In this document: in pieces, positions 1 to 10,597 of the stretch
Numbering within the stretch: position 1 is the first letter of the stretch
Layout of the letters: each line of letters opens with the position of its first letter
Made by a program: the position numbers and the translations under genes
Assembly: GCF_028682175.1 (NCBI RefSeq)
Contig: NZ_JANHKS010000006.1
Location: 1-64,000, forward strand
DNA: 64,000 bases
Direction of reading: 5' to 3'
DNA from: Pseudomonas putida
Lineage (GTDB): Bacteria > Pseudomonadota > Gammaproteobacteria > Pseudomonadales > Pseudomonadaceae
Notes under the pieces: model-generated
What the model was told of the DNA's origin: nothing
What the model saw: only the letters and a program-made list of their open reading frames with translations
Databases searched by the model: none

Positions 1-11
1 GGAAATGAGGA

Positions 12-782
12 TCAGCGGAACCCGCGGCGGTCGCGGATCACGGCGTAGGCGTTGTGCAGTTCGCGGGTTTTTTCGGTGGCCTCGCGCACCTGGGTCTGAC
101 TGGCGCCGGACCCTGCGATCTTGTCGGGATGATGGCGACTGAGCAAACGCCGATACGCGCGCTTGATCTGCGCCGGCTCCGAATCCGAGCGCACACCCAG
201 CAGGCGCAACGCCTCCTGGTACTCCCCGCCACTGCTGGCAGGCGCACGGGTCCGTTGTTCATCCTCGGTAGCCGACAATGCTTCGACCCGCTCTGGCGTC
301 CAGCCCAGCCACTTGCCCCACAGCACGATCAGACTGCGCTCGGCCCGTGAAGCCCTGCCGTCTGCCCACGCCATGCGCCAACTGGCGCGCAGCAAACCTT
401 CGGCAGCATGGGGCTGGGTTTTCAGGCGATGCAGATGGACCTGCAGATTGTCGCGCCCATCCTTGCCACGATTGAACGCCGCAATCGCACGCCGCGTCGC
501 CGCCTCGCTCAGGTCCAGGCGGCGCATTTCCACCCGGGCCTGCTGAATGTGACCGTCGACCACCCGGCCATCACTCTTGGCCACGCGCCCCAACAGGATG
601 AACAGCAGCTCTTCATCCTGCGGAACGCTACGCCCTCGGGCGCGCTCCCAGAGTTCGGCCAGGCTCTGCACATGCAGGCGCCGGTCCAGCGCCTGGCCGA
701 GCAACGCGCCCAGCATGGCGCCCGGAATGCTGGCGATCGCATACCCGGTACCGCCGCCGATCACCGTGAATGGCCAAAGCAT
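12..782 (-). CDS. djlA: DjlA/TerB-like co-chaperone with C-terminal J domain
   Basis: This 256-residue protein is probably a membrane-anchored DnaK co-chaperone. The N-terminus (about residues 5-30) is a glycine- and alanine-rich hydrophobic segment of the DjlA type. A TerB-like helical region spans about residues 55-160. The C-terminus (about 190-256) is a J domain with the HPD motif (RHHPDK) that stimulates DnaK ATPase. The start codon abuts the stop codon of the preceding murU gene, so the two are translationally linked at the end of an amgK-murU-djlA operon. Family membership is clear from the domain order; its client proteins cannot be read from sequence. Confidence 0.88.
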   Translation of the reverse strand: MLWPFTVIGGGTGYAIASIPGAMLGALLGQALDRRLHVQSLAELWERARGRSVPQDEELLFILLGRVAKSDGRVVDGHIQQARVEMRRLDLSEAATRRAIAAFNRGKDGRDNLQVHLHRLKTQPHAAEGLLRASWRMAWADGRASRAERSLIVLWGKWLGWTPERVEALSATEDEQRTRAPASSGGEYQEALRLLGVRSDSEPAQIKRAYRRLLSRHHPDKIAGSGASQTQVREATEKTRELHNAYAVIRDRRGFR

Positions 783-1487
<705 letters not shown>

Positions 1488-1506
1488 TCAAAGCAGCAAT
1501 TGATGC

Positions 1507-2529
1507 TCAGGCTTCTTGTTTTGGCTGGCCCAGGCTGGTCAGCAGGTTGTTCAGTTCCACCAGCTCCGGCCGGCGAGCCAGCACGGCTTCTATATAAGAG
1601 AAGAAACGCGGGACATCGGCGACGTACCGCGGCTTGCCATCGCGATGGCAAATGCGGGCAAAGATGCCGATCACCTTCAAGTGACGCTGAACCCCCATCA
1701 AATCACTGGCGCGGCGAAACTCCTGGAAATCATCGTGCACGGGAATGCCCAGTGCCACGGCCTTGTCCCAATACAGCTTGAGCCAACCCGCTACACGCTC
1801 TTCGGGCCAGCTCAGGAACGCATCCTTGAACAGGCAGGTGATGTCGTAGGTCACCGGGCCGTACACTGCATCCTGGAAATCCAGCACGCCGGGGTTGGGC
1901 TCGCTGAGCATCAGGTTGCGCGGCATGTAGTCGCGGTGAACCAGCACTTTGGGCTGCGCCAGGGCGCTCTCGATCAACAGTTCACTGACCCGCTGCCAAC
2001 TGGCCTGCTGCGACGGGTCGAATTCCACACCCAGATGACGCTTCACGTACCACTCGGGAAAAAGCTCGAGCTCGCGGCGCAACAAGGCAACGTCGTAACT
2101 GGGCAGCGGTGCCTGCATCGGCAATTGCTGATAGGCAACCAGCGCGTCGATGGCATCGGCGAACAGTTGATCGGCATTTTGCTCATCGATCACATCCAGA
2201 TAGGTTTTTCGCCCCAGATCATTGAGTAGCAAAAAGCCTTGATTCAGGTCTTCGGCATAAATTATCGGAACATTAATTCCCGATTCGCTCAATAAATGAG
2301 CGATATCCACAAACGGTTTGCAGTTTTCCTGAGGGGGTGGCGCATCCATCACAATAAAAGTGCGACCCTCGCCTTCCCAGCGGAAGTAACGACGAAAACT
2401 GGCGTCACTGCTGGCCGCAGTCAACGTGGCCGGGGGTACGGCGCCCCAGCCCTGTGCAGAAAACAATTTTGGCAGCTGCTCATCGAGCCAAACTTTCAGG
2501 TGTTGCAGGCGTACATCTTGATCTGGCAT
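1507..2529 (-). CDS. amgK: Anomeric MurNAc/GlcNAc kinase AmgK
   Basis: This 340-residue protein has the aminoglycoside-phosphotransferase fold. The catalytic loop reads HRDYMPRN and the following metal-binding motif is DFQD, in the order expected for APH kinases. AmgK phosphorylates the anomeric hydroxyl of MurNAc (and GlcNAc) in the cell-wall recycling pathway and passes the product to MurU, encoded just downstream. It is divergent from lptD, an arrangement common in Pseudomonas. An older annotation as a generic phosphotransferase or choline kinase would be less specific. Confidence 0.92.
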   Translation of the reverse strand: MPDQDVRLQHLKVWLDEQLPKLFSAQGWGAVPPATLTAASSDASFRRYFRWEGEGRTFIVMDAPPPQENCKPFVDIAHLLSESGINVPIIYAEDLNQGFLLLNDLGRKTYLDVIDEQNADQLFADAIDALVAYQQLPMQAPLPSYDVALLRRELELFPEWYVKRHLGVEFDPSQQASWQRVSELLIESALAQPKVLVHRDYMPRNLMLSEPNPGVLDFQDAVYGPVTYDITCLFKDAFLSWPEERVAGWLKLYWDKAVALGIPVHDDFQEFRRASDLMGVQRHLKVIGIFARICHRDGKPRYVADVPRFFSYIEAVLARRPELVELNNLLTSLGQPKQEA

Positions 2530-2658
2530 TGCAAGGGTCTCCGACGGCGCTAGCCGTCAAGCGGGTCATGCTTTATTATCCGACATCTTTTTCAGCCCAT
2601 CGAGAGGCGTGCGGCCCCCCCGCGGGCAGATGGCGCGCAGGAAGCCCGGACTAATAAG
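2530..2658. promoter_or_regulatory. Divergent amgK/lptD intergenic region
   Basis: These 129 bases separate divergent amgK and lptD and must carry both promoters. For amgK, a GATAAT -10 (minus strand, about 2577-2582) lies 17 bases from a poor TCGATG -35. For lptD no convincing pair was found. In E. coli lptD is under sigma E; no clear sigma E motif was recognised here. Confidence 0.25.
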
Positions 2659-5463
2659 ATGGCATTGAAATCCCCCGCGTTTCGTAAAAAATTTCCGTTG
2701 CTGGTAACCGGCAGTTTGCTGGCGATGCAACCCCTGGCCACCCAGTACGTGGTTGCAGCTGAACAGTATGACTGCTCGGTGTCGGCAACAGGTTCCTGGG
2801 ATTGCGCTCCAAAATCCAACGCAGCCCAGTTGCCTCCGCGGCCTGTGCACGACGCCAACAGCGTGTCGTCCAACAGCAGCACGGCGACTGAGAGCACAAC
2901 GACCACCGAAAGCGGTGAAGTCGTGCCCAAGACGATGCTGGTCACCGAGGCCAAGGGCCGTGGCCTGAAATCGCGCAGCGCAGACTACAGCCATCTGGAC
3001 TGGGTGCCACGCGAGAAGTTGACCGCTGCCCAACTGGCAGAGACCGGTCCTTACTGCTCCGGCGCCTACATCGAGCCGATTCGCCCTGGCATGGACGACA
3101 AGACCGCCAAGAGCGACGCGCCGACCTTCATCGGTGCCAAGGCCTCGCGCTACCAGCAGGAAGAACAGATCGCAACGCTGGCCGGTGACGTCGTCATGCG
3201 CCAGGGTTCGATGCAGGTCGAGTCCGACGAAGCCAGCCTGCACCAGGCCGAGAACCGTGGCGAGCTGAACGGCGATGTCCGTCTGCGCGACAACGGCGCC
3301 CTGATCGTGGGTGACCATGCTGAAATCCAGCTGGACACCGGCGAGGCGAAAGTCGACAACGCCGAGTACGTGCTGCACAAATCCAACGTGCGTGGTAACG
3401 CGCTGTACGCCCGTCGTGCAGAGAACGCGATCATCCGCCTCAAGGACGGCACGTACACCACGTGCGAACCGAACAGCAACGCCTGGACGGTCAAGGGCAA
3501 CAACATCACCCTGAACCCGGCCACCGGCTTCGGTACCGCGACCAACGCAACCCTGCGCGTGAAGGACATTCCGATCCTCTACACGCCGTACATCTATTTC
3601 CCGATCGACGACCGTCGCCAGTCCGGCTTCCTGCCACCGACCATCGGTGCCAACAGCGACACCGGCTTCTCGTTGCTCACCCCGTACTACTTCAACCTGG
3701 CGCCTAACTACGACGCCACGTTGTACCCGACCTACATGGCCAAGCGCGGCCTGTTGCTCGAAGGCGAGTTCCGCTACCTGACCAAGAGCAGTGAAGGTCA
3801 GTTCGGTGCCGCTTACCTGAACGACGACAACGATGATCGCAAGCTGCAGTCCGATTACAAGGACACACGCTGGATGATCAACTGGCAGAACCGCAGCGGC
3901 CTGGATGAGCGCCTCACTGCCAAGGTCGACTACACCAGGGTCAGCGATCCTTACTACTTCAAGGATCTGAAAAGCGGTCAGGAAGGGGTCAGCACCCATG
4001 ACTACCTGAACCAGCAAGGGGCTCTGGTCTACCGTGGCGACACCTACACCGCCGGGCTCAACGTCCAGCAGTACCAGTTGACCACAGTGACCCAGACCAC
4101 GCCTTATGGCCGTCTGCCGCAACTGACCCTCAACGGTACGCTGCCGTACAACCCTGGCGGACTGCGATTCGGGTATGAATCCGAGCTGGTCCGGTTCGAT
4201 CGTGACCTGCGCACTGGCCAGTACAGTGACGAAGACGGAATCCTGTCGAACCGACTGGACCGCTCCGTGTTCGGCATCGAACGCGCCAACGGCACCCGCC
4301 TGAACCTGGCGCCATCCATCAGCCTGCCGATGTCGGCGAGCTATGGTTACGTATTGCCGAAGCTGAAATACGTTTACACCAAGTACGATCTGGACCTGGA
4401 TGGGCAGGGCAAGGCTGACCTGCTGACGGCCCGCAACCAGGGCGCCGGCTACCAGGAAAACTTCGACAGTGGCGTAGACCGCGCCGTACCGATCTTCAGC
4501 GTGGACAGCGGCCTGTACTTCGACCGCAACACCAACTGGTTCGGCAAGAACTACCGCCAGACCCTGGAACCGCGTCTGTACTACCTCTACGTTCCGGAGA
4601 AGGATCAGAAAGACATCCCGATCTTCGACACGGGTGAAACCACGTTCAACTACGGTTCGCTGTTCCGCGACAACCGCTTTGTCGGCTCCGACCGCATCGG
4701 TGACGAGAACAAGCTGTCCCTGGGCGTGACCAACCGCTGGATCGAGGAAAACGGCTTCGAACGTCAGCGCTTCAGTATCGGCCAGGCGCTGTACTTCAAG
4801 GATCGCAAGGTTCAATTGCCGGGTATCGATGCAGACACTCGCAAGGACTCGCAATCCGACGTATCCCCGTATGCACTGGAATACGAATACCGCTTCAACC
4901 GCGACTGGCGTGCCACGTCGGACTTCAACTGGGACCCGGACAGCCGCAGCACCCGCTCCGGCAGCGCCATGGTTCACTACCAGCCTGAAGACGAGCCGGG
5001 CAAGATCATCAACGCCGGTTACCGGTACCGTAACGACCAGATCCGCTACGACCAGACCACCGGTCGCTGGACCGTGGGCGGCGGCGACGCGGTTCTGCCA
5101 GACGGCTCGGTCATCAAGGACTACTACAAGATCCAGCAGCACGACTTCTCGGTCATCTGGCCAGTCGTGCCGCAGTGGAGCGCCATTGCTCGTTGGCAGT
5201 TCGACTACAACCGCAACCGTACCCTCGAAGCCTTCGGTGGTTTCGAATACGACAACTGCTGCTGGAAGCTGCGTCTGATCAACCGCTACTGGGTTGACTA
5301 CGACGAATCCACTCAAGAAGTTGCGAGCAACGAGAAAGGCGACCGCGGCATCTTCCTACAAATCGTGTTGAAGGGACTTGGCGGCGTTGTTGGCCAAAAA
5401 GTTGAAAGCTTCCTCGACAAAGGCATCCAAGGTTATCGTGAACGTGAAGACCAAGCTTTCTGA
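2659..5463 (+). CDS. lptD: LPS-assembly outer-membrane protein LptD
   Basis: This 934-residue protein has an N-terminal signal peptide (basic residues, then a hydrophobic stretch ending near residue 33). A jellyroll OstA/LptA-like periplasmic domain covers roughly residues 150-290 and a large beta barrel fills the rest, rich in alternating aromatic strands. Paired cysteines lie near the N-terminus (YDC, WDC), and a CC pair sits near the C-terminus (DNCCWK), consistent with the inter-domain disulphides needed for function. With LptE it inserts LPS in the outer leaflet. The extended N-terminus, rich in Ser and Thr, is typical of Pseudomonas LptD (longer than E. coli at about 784). surA starts inside its 3' end. 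Confidence 0.97.
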   Translation: MALKSPAFRKKFPLLVTGSLLAMQPLATQYVVAAEQYDCSVSATGSWDCAPKSNAAQLPPRPVHDANSVSSNSSTATESTTTTESGEVVPKTMLVTEAKGRGLKSRSADYSHLDWVPREKLTAAQLAETGPYCSGAYIEPIRPGMDDKTAKSDAPTFIGAKASRYQQEEQIATLAGDVVMRQGSMQVESDEASLHQAENRGELNGDVRLRDNGALIVGDHAEIQLDTGEAKVDNAEYVLHKSNVRGNALYARRAENAIIRLKDGTYTTCEPNSNAWTVKGNNITLNPATGFGTATNATLRVKDIPILYTPYIYFPIDDRRQSGFLPPTIGANSDTGFSLLTPYYFNLAPNYDATLYPTYMAKRGLLLEGEFRYLTKSSEGQFGAAYLNDDNDDRKLQSDYKDTRWMINWQNRSGLDERLTAKVDYTRVSDPYYFKDLKSGQEGVSTHDYLNQQGALVYRGDTYTAGLNVQQYQLTTVTQTTPYGRLPQLTLNGTLPYNPGGLRFGYESELVRFDRDLRTGQYSDEDGILSNRLDRSVFGIERANGTRLNLAPSISLPMSASYGYVLPKLKYVYTKYDLDLDGQGKADLLTARNQGAGYQENFDSGVDRAVPIFSVDSGLYFDRNTNWFGKNYRQTLEPRLYYLYVPEKDQKDIPIFDTGETTFNYGSLFRDNRFVGSDRIGDENKLSLGVTNRWIEENGFERQRFSIGQALYFKDRKVQLPGIDADTRKDSQSDVSPYALEYEYRFNRDWRATSDFNWDPDSRSTRSGSAMVHYQPEDEPGKIINAGYRYRNDQIRYDQTTGRWTVGGGDAVLPDGSVIKDYYKIQQHDFSVIWPVVPQWSAIARWQFDYNRNRTLEAFGGFEYDNCCWKLRLINRYWVDYDESTQEVASNEKGDRGIFLQIVLKGLGGVVGQKVESFLDKGIQGYREREDQAF

Positions 5464-6766
5464 TTGTCTGCGCCCGCTGATGCTGGGCGCGCTGCTCATC
5501 GGTACCGTAGCGCACGCTGAAGTGCGCTCCATCGACAAGGTTGTAGCCATCGTCGACAACGACGTGGTCATGCAAAGCCAGCTCGACCAACGCACCCGTG
5601 AAGTTCAGCAAACCATCGCCAAGCGCGGCCAGGGCGTCCCCCCGGCCAGCGCGCTGGAATCCCAAGTCCTGGATCGTCTGATCCTGGAAAACCTGCAGTT
5701 GCAGATCGGCGAGCGCTCCGGCATTCGAATCACCGACGAAGAACTGAACCAGGCGGTCGGCACCATCGCTCAACGCAACAACATGAGCATCGAGCAGTTC
5801 AAGGCGGCGCTGGCCCACGACGGCCTGTCGTACAACACCGCCCGTGAGCAGATCCGCCGTGAAATGGTCATCAGCCGGGTGCGTCAGCGCCGGGTCGCCG
5901 AGCGTATCCAGGTGTCGGAACAGGAAGTGAAGAACTTCCTGGCTTCGGACCTGGGCAAGGCGCAGTTCTCCGAAGAATTCCACCTGGCCAACATCCTGAT
6001 TCCTACCCCTGACAGCGCCTCTTCGGACCAGATCCAGGCAGCCGCGGTCAAGGCCAAGGACATCTACGGCAAGTTGCAGCAAGGCGCCAACTTCGAACAA
6101 CTGGCGATCTCTTCCTCGGCCAGCGAAAGCGCCCTGGACGGCGGCGACATGGGCTGGCGTAAAGCCGCTCAACTGCCACCGCCATTCGGCGACATGCTCA
6201 ACTCGATGAGCCCGGGCGAAGTGACACCTCCTGCCCGTACCCCAGGCGGTTTCATCATCCTCAAGTTGCTGGCAAAACGCGGCGGCGAGAATCAGACCCA
6301 GATGCGCGACGAAGTCCATGTTCGTCACATCCTGATCAAGCCAAGCGAAATCCGCAGCGAAGCTGAAACCAAGATGCTCGCGCAGCGCATCTACGACCGT
6401 ATCCAGAACGGCGAAGACTTTGCAGAACTTGCGAAGAACTTCTCCGAAGACCCGGGTTCGGCGCTCAACGGCGGCGACATGAACTGGGTTGATCCGCGCA
6501 CGCTGGTGCCGGAATTCCGCGATGTGATGAACGAGACCCCGCAAGGTGTCGTTTCCAAGCCGTTCCAGACTCAATTCGGCTGGCACGTTCTGGAAGTGTT
6601 GGGCCGTCGTGCAACCGACAGCACCAACCAGGCTCGCGAGCAACAGGCAATGACCGTACTGCGTAACCGCAAGTACGACGAAGAGCTGCAAACCTGGCTG
6701 CGTCAGATCCGCGACGAAGCCTATGTAGAAATCAAGCTCCCTGGCGCTGACCAGGCTGCCAAGTGA
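5444..6766 (+). CDS. surA: Periplasmic chaperone and peptidyl-prolyl isomerase SurA
   Basis: SurA escorts outer-membrane proteins such as LptD across the periplasm. I chose the GTG at 5444 (440 residues) because it places a proper signal peptide at the N-terminus ([11 protein letters not shown], hydrophobic core, cleavage after AHA). An upstream ATG at 5378 would add 22 unlikely residues before it. An N-terminal chaperone domain (to about residue 170) is followed by two parvulin domains, each with the pattern of [19 protein letters not shown] type. The gene overlaps lptD by 20 bases and pdxA by 4, so lptD-surA-pdxA-rsmA are probably co-transcribed. Confidence 0.95.
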   Translation: MKTKLSDCLRPLMLGALLIGTVAHAEVRSIDKVVAIVDNDVVMQSQLDQRTREVQQTIAKRGQGVPPASALESQVLDRLILENLQLQIGERSGIRITDEELNQAVGTIAQRNNMSIEQFKAALAHDGLSYNTAREQIRREMVISRVRQRRVAERIQVSEQEVKNFLASDLGKAQFSEEFHLANILIPTPDSASSDQIQAAAVKAKDIYGKLQQGANFEQLAISSSASESALDGGDMGWRKAAQLPPPFGDMLNSMSPGEVTPPARTPGGFIILKLLAKRGGENQTQMRDEVHVRHILIKPSEIRSEAETKMLAQRIYDRIQNGEDFAELAKNFSEDPGSALNGGDMNWVDPRTLVPEFRDVMNETPQGVVSKPFQTQFGWHVLEVLGRRATDSTNQAREQQAMTVLRNRKYDEELQTWLRQIRDEAYVEIKLPGADQAAK

Positions 6767-7752
6767 AACCCCAGCGTTTCGCCCTGACACCCGGCGAGCC
6801 CGCCGGCATTGGTCCTGACCTCTGCCTGCTGCTCGCCGCGCAGTCCCAGCCTCATCCCCTGATTGCCATCACCAGTTGCGACCTGCTCAACGAGCGGGCC
6901 GCGCAACTGGGCGTGGCCGTCAGCCTGATTCCCGTCACGCCGGATGCCTTTCCCGACCTGCCCGCCCCTGCCGGCAGCCTGTATGTGTGGGACACCCCGC
7001 TGGGTGCGCCTGTCATCACCGGGCAACTGGACAAGGCCAACGGCAGTTTCGTACTTGAAACCCTGACCCGCGCCGGGCAAGGCTGCATCGACGGCCAGTT
7101 CGCCGGAATGATTACCGCACCGGTGCACAAGGGCGTCATCAACGAAAGCGGCATCCCGTTCTCCGGGCATACCGAATTCCTGGCCGAACTGACCCACACC
7201 GAACAGGTGGTGATGATGCTCGCCACTGGCGATCTGCGGGTGGCACTGGTGACCACTCACCTGCCCCTGCGTGACATCGCCGATGCGATCACCCCGGACC
7301 GGCTGGAGCGCGTCACGCGCATTCTCCACGCTGACCTAGTCAACAAGTTCGGCATCGCCCATCCGCGCATTCTGGTCTGTGGCCTGAATCCGCACGCGGG
7401 CGAAGGCGGCCATCTGGGCCGCGAAGAAATCGACATCATCGAACCAACCCTGGAGCGTCTGCGCAGCGATGGCCTGGATTTGCGCGGCCCGCTGCCCGCC
7501 GACACTCTGTTTACCCCCAAATATCTGGAGCACTGCGACGCAGTGCTGGCGATGTACCACGACCAGGGCCTGCCCGTGCTCAAGTACAAAGGCTTCGGGG
7601 CCGCCGTCAACGTCACCCTTGGCCTGCCGATCATCCGCACATCCGTGGACCACGGCACGGCGCTGGACCTGGCAGGCAGCGGCAAGATCGACACCGGCAG
7701 CCTCAAGGTCGCGTTGCAAACCGCCTATCAGATGGCCGAGACCCGTAAATGA
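6763..7752 (+). CDS. pdxA: 4-hydroxythreonine-4-phosphate dehydrogenase PdxA
   Basis: This 329-residue NAD-dependent enzyme acts in the DXP-dependent pyridoxal-phosphate pathway, oxidising 4-phosphohydroxy-L-threonine. Family metal-binding and substrate motifs are present: [18 protein letters not shown] and [14 protein letters not shown]. It starts with GTG overlapping the surA stop (GTGA), and its own stop overlaps the rsmA start (ATGA). A second PdxA-family gene at 32483-33484 is a catabolic paralogue; this copy, in the lptD-surA-pdxA-rsmA order, is the biosynthetic one. Confidence 0.95.
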   Translation: MKPQRFALTPGEPAGIGPDLCLLLAAQSQPHPLIAITSCDLLNERAAQLGVAVSLIPVTPDAFPDLPAPAGSLYVWDTPLGAPVITGQLDKANGSFVLETLTRAGQGCIDGQFAGMITAPVHKGVINESGIPFSGHTEFLAELTHTEQVVMMLATGDLRVALVTTHLPLRDIADAITPDRLERVTRILHADLVNKFGIAHPRILVCGLNPHAGEGGHLGREEIDIIEPTLERLRSDGLDLRGPLPADTLFTPKYLEHCDAVLAMYHDQGLPVLKYKGFGAAVNVTLGLPIIRTSVDHGTALDLAGSGKIDTGSLKVALQTAYQMAETRK

Positions 7753-8552
7753 CCGAGCAATACCAACACAAGGCGCGCAAGCGCTTCGGCCAGAACTTCC
7801 TGCACGACGCAGGCGTTATCGACAAGATCCTGCGCTCGATCCGCGCCAAGGCCGAGGACCGCATGCTGGAAATCGGCCCGGGCCAGGGCGCCCTGACCGA
7901 AGGCCTGCTGAGCAGCGGCGCGCAACTGGACGTCGTCGAGCTGGACAAGGATCTGGTGCCGATCCTGATGCAGCAGTTCAGCCACCTGAGCAACTTCAAC
8001 CTGCACCAGGGCGATGCGCTGAAGTTCGACTTCACCAGCCTGAACGCGGCCCCCAGCAGCCTGCGCGTGGTCGGTAACCTGCCGTATAACATTTCCACGC
8101 CGCTGATTTTCCATCTGCTGCAGAACGCCCACTTGATCCGCGACATGCACTTCATGCTGCAGAAGGAAGTGGTCGAGCGCCTGGCCGCCGGGCCTGGCGG
8201 TGGCGATTGGGGCCGTCTGTCGATCATGGTCCAGTACCACTGCCGCGTGGAACATCTGTTCAACGTAGGCCCGGGCGCGTTCAACCCGCCGCCGAAAGTC
8301 GACTCGGCCATCGTGCGCCTGGTGCCGCACGAAACCCTGCCGCACCCGGCCAAGGATCACCGCGTGCTTGAGCGCGTCGTGCGCGAAGCGTTCAACCAGC
8401 GCCGCAAGACCCTGCGCAACACGCTCAAGGCGCTGCTCACCAGCGAGGAAATTTCCGAAGCTGGCGTAGACGGCAGCCTGCGCCCCGAGCAGCTGGATCT
8501 GGCTGCGTTCGTGCGCCTGGCTGACAAACTCAGCGACAAGCCTGTCGTCTGA
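7749..8552 (+). CDS. rsmA: 16S rRNA dimethyladenosine transferase RsmA (KsgA)
   Basis: This 267-residue SAM-dependent methyltransferase dimethylates A1518 and A1519 of 16S rRNA. The N-terminal [10 protein letters not shown] motif, the SAM-binding loop [11 protein letters not shown] and the catalytic NLPYNIST motif are all present. The start codon overlaps pdxA. The name rsmA here means the methyltransferase (ksgA), not the Pseudomonas carbon-storage regulator of the same name. Confidence 0.96.
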   Translation: MTEQYQHKARKRFGQNFLHDAGVIDKILRSIRAKAEDRMLEIGPGQGALTEGLLSSGAQLDVVELDKDLVPILMQQFSHLSNFNLHQGDALKFDFTSLNAAPSSLRVVGNLPYNISTPLIFHLLQNAHLIRDMHFMLQKEVVERLAAGPGGGDWGRLSIMVQYHCRVEHLFNVGPGAFNPPPKVDSAIVRLVPHETLPHPAKDHRVLERVVREAFNQRRKTLRNTLKALLTSEEISEAGVDGSLRPEQLDLAAFVRLADKLSDKPVV

Positions 8553-8560
8553 TACCTGCA

Positions 8561-8612
8561 AGGACATGTCCGGGGCCAAGCCGCCATTGGTTTTTTACCC
8601 GTGACATGTCCT
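8561..8612. promoter_or_regulatory. Paired GACATGTC palindromes upstream of apaG
   Basis: Two copies of the palindrome GACATGTC lie at 8563-8570 (inside GGACATGTCC) and 8603-8610. Their centres are 40 bases apart, close to four helical turns. Between them is a weak hairpin (CCAA/TTGG) followed by a T6 run. The two outer copies can also pair with each other (AGGACATGTC with GACATGTCCT). This may be an operator, a terminator between rsmA and apaG, or both; no known regulator was assigned. Confidence 0.35.
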
Positions 8613-8671
8613 AGACTGAACCCTTTCCGGGCTTTTCCGGCTTTTTCCGCTCCCGCTTTAAGGCCTCTCGC

Positions 8672-9052
8672 ATGTCCGATCCTCGTTATCAGGTCGACGT
8701 CAGCGTCGTTACCCGCTTCCTCGCCGAACAGTCTCAGCCCGAGCAGAACCGCTTTGCGTTCGCGTACACCATCACCGTGCACAACAACGGTGAACTGCCT
8801 GCCAAGCTGCTGTCGCGTCACTGGGTGATTACCGACGGCGACGGCCATGTCGAAGAAGTTCGCGGCGAGGGCGTCGTGGGCCAGCAGCCGCTGATCCAGG
8901 CCGGACAAAGCCACACCTACAGCAGCGGCACCGTGATGACGACCAAGGTCGGCAACATGCAGGGCACTTATCAGATGCTCGCCGAAGACGGCAAACGCTT
9001 CGACGCGGTCATCGCCCCCTTCCGGCTGGCGGTACCGGGGGCGCTTCACTGA
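8672..9052 (+). CDS. apaG: ApaG (Co2+/Mg2+ efflux-associated) domain protein
   Basis: This 126-residue protein is a full-length ApaG domain, a fibronectin type III-like beta fold, recognised by YTITVHNNG, the [11 protein letters not shown] segment and [11 protein letters not shown]. The molecular function is unsettled: genetic links are to cobalt resistance and Ap4A metabolism. Its last codon overlaps the first of apaH (TGATG), so apaGH are co-translated. The start follows a C/T-rich stretch with a weak ribosome site. Confidence 0.93.
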   Translation: MSDPRYQVDVSVVTRFLAEQSQPEQNRFAFAYTITVHNNGELPAKLLSRHWVITDGDGHVEEVRGEGVVGQQPLIQAGQSHTYSSGTVMTTKVGNMQGTYQMLAEDGKRFDAVIAPFRLAVPGALH

Positions 9053-9933
9053 TGACGGTTTACGCGGTCGGCGATCTGCAAGGTTGCCTTGAACCTCTGA
9101 AATGCCTGCTGGAGCGCGTTTCGTTCGAACGCGGCAAAGACACGCTCTGGCTGGTGGGCGACCTGGTCAATCGCGGCCCCCAGTCGCTGGAAACCCTGCG
9201 TTACCTCTACGCCATGCGCGACTCTGTGGTCTGCGTGCTGGGCAATCACGACCTGCACCTGCTGGCTGCCGGGCGCAACATCGAACGCCTGAAAAAGGGC
9301 GACACCCTGCGCGAAATCCTCGAAGCGCCCGATGCCAGGGACCTGCTCGACTGGCTGCGCCAGCAAAAGCTGCTGCACTACGACGCCGAGCGCGACATCG
9401 CCCTGGTGCACGCAGGGATCCCGCCGCAGTGGACCTTGAAAAAGGCCCTGCGCTGCGCCGAAGAAGTCGAAGAGGCCCTGCGCGACGACAACCTGTTCGA
9501 GCCGTTTCTGGACGGCATGTACGGCAACGAGCCGGCCAAGTGGGACAAGGACCTGCACGGCGTCACGCGGCTGCGGGTCATCACCAATTACTTCACGCGC
9601 ATGCGCTTCTGCACCGCTGACGGCAAGCTGGACCTCAAGAGCAAGGAAGGCCTGGACAGCGCTCCAGATGGCTACCTGCCATGGTTCAGCCACAAGGATC
9701 GCAAGACCCGCGGCCTGAACATCATCTTCGGCCATTGGGCTGCCCTAGAAGGGCGATGCGAAGAGCCTGGCGTCTACGCCCTGGACACCGGCTGCGTGTG
9801 GGGCGGCAGGATGCGCATGCTCAACGTCGATACCCGGCAGTTGATCCACTGCGACTGCGACGAGCGCGGCAACCTTGCCCCTTCAACATCCAGCAACCCT
9901 GGCACTGGCGACTCCATCGCAGCCCGGCGTTAG
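9052..9933 (+). CDS. apaH: Symmetrical Ap4A hydrolase ApaH
   Basis: This 293-residue metallophosphoesterase cleaves diadenosine tetraphosphate into two ADP. The phosphoesterase motifs appear in order: GDLQGC near the N-terminus, GDLVNRG at about residue 37, GNHDLHLL at about 63, and later histidines ([17 protein letters not shown]). Removal of Ap4A affects RNA 5' capping and stress tolerance in other bacteria. The C-terminal 15 or so residues are Ser- and Pro-rich and look disordered. Confidence 0.95.
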   Translation: MTVYAVGDLQGCLEPLKCLLERVSFERGKDTLWLVGDLVNRGPQSLETLRYLYAMRDSVVCVLGNHDLHLLAAGRNIERLKKGDTLREILEAPDARDLLDWLRQQKLLHYDAERDIALVHAGIPPQWTLKKALRCAEEVEEALRDDNLFEPFLDGMYGNEPAKWDKDLHGVTRLRVITNYFTRMRFCTADGKLDLKSKEGLDSAPDGYLPWFSHKDRKTRGLNIIFGHWAALEGRCEEPGVYALDTGCVWGGRMRMLNVDTRQLIHCDCDERGNLAPSTSSNPGTGDSIAARR

Positions 9934-9989
9934 AATTCCCTTTTCCGTTCTCGAACCGTCGAGAACCCAACGGCCCAGGAGCCCACGCC

Positions 9990-10310
9990 ATGACCGACTT
10001 CAAACGCATTCCGCCGGAGCAGGCCCAGGCCCTGCGTGAGCAAGGCGCGGTGCTGGTCGATGTTCGCGACGCACAGACGTTCGCCAGCAATCACATCCCC
10101 GACTCGCATCATCTGGACAATCATTCCATTGCCGATTTCATCCGAAATGCCGATCTCGACAAACCGCTCGTCGTCGTCTGCTACCACGGCAACTCCAGCC
10201 AGAGCGCCGCAGCCTATCTTGTAGGTCAGGGCTTCTCCGAGGTCTACAGCATGGATGGCGGTTTCGAACTGTGGAAAACCACTTTCCCCGCAGAAACCGC
10301 ACAAGGCTGA
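9990..10310 (+). CDS. glpE: Thiosulfate sulfurtransferase GlpE (single rhodanese domain)
   Basis: This 106-residue protein is a single rhodanese domain. The active-site loop is [11 protein letters not shown], with the persulfide-forming cysteine at its start, preceded by LVDVRD and followed by the GG-containing C-terminal loop. It moves sulfane sulfur from thiosulfate to cyanide or thioredoxin in the cytoplasm. The ATG at 9990 follows an AGGAG-like site (cccaggagccc). Upstream in-frame codons overlap apaH and are not used. Confidence 0.92.
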   Translation: MTDFKRIPPEQAQALREQGAVLVDVRDAQTFASNHIPDSHHLDNHSIADFIRNADLDKPLVVVCYHGNSSQSAAAYLVGQGFSEVYSMDGGFELWKTTFPAETAQG

Positions 10311-10597
10311 TTCGAAAATATTTTTTTGACGCCCGATCCCGCGTTCTACGCGGGCTCGCGCCCTCAACTGACGAACGGTAAGCCTGCCTTCACGCGCATT
10401 CCTTCTTTGTATGCGCGATTCCGATCTATCCTTACCTCAGGCCATCCGAATCAGGGGAGAGCCGGTACACCGGCGCGCGGGTCATCGGTAGCTACTTTTA
10501 TGGTGTTTGGGGGGTAAATGGTTGTCGAGTGATCGGCGTCCATCCAACATCGACTGACGATCCGCCGCCGGCTCCACGTATCGAGCGAGGTGACGTC
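10311..10597 (+). other. glpE-prkA intergenic region
   Basis: These 287 bases hold no convincing gene. There is a T7 run just after glpE, then a perfect hairpin CCCGCG/CGCGGG at 10338-10354 without a T tail, and a plausible GAGG ribosome site at about 10587 for prkA. A 63-codon open stretch inside lacks a ribosome site and is ignored. The promoter of the prkA operon must lie here; I could not identify its sigma factor. Confidence 0.4.

Noticed and set aside
2566-5316. A 916-codon open frame antisense to nearly all of lptD
   Set aside because: It mirrors codon bias of the sense gene in GC-rich DNA; the product is a low-complexity Val- and Arg-rich sequence with no family features.
5378-5443. 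Longer surA start at ATG 5378
   Set aside because: It would put 22 polar residues in front of a clear signal peptide; GTG at 5444 is better.
10326-10517. A 63-codon frame between glpE and prkA
   Set aside because: No ribosome site, no similarity that I recognise, and it lies across a hairpin in the prkA leader.
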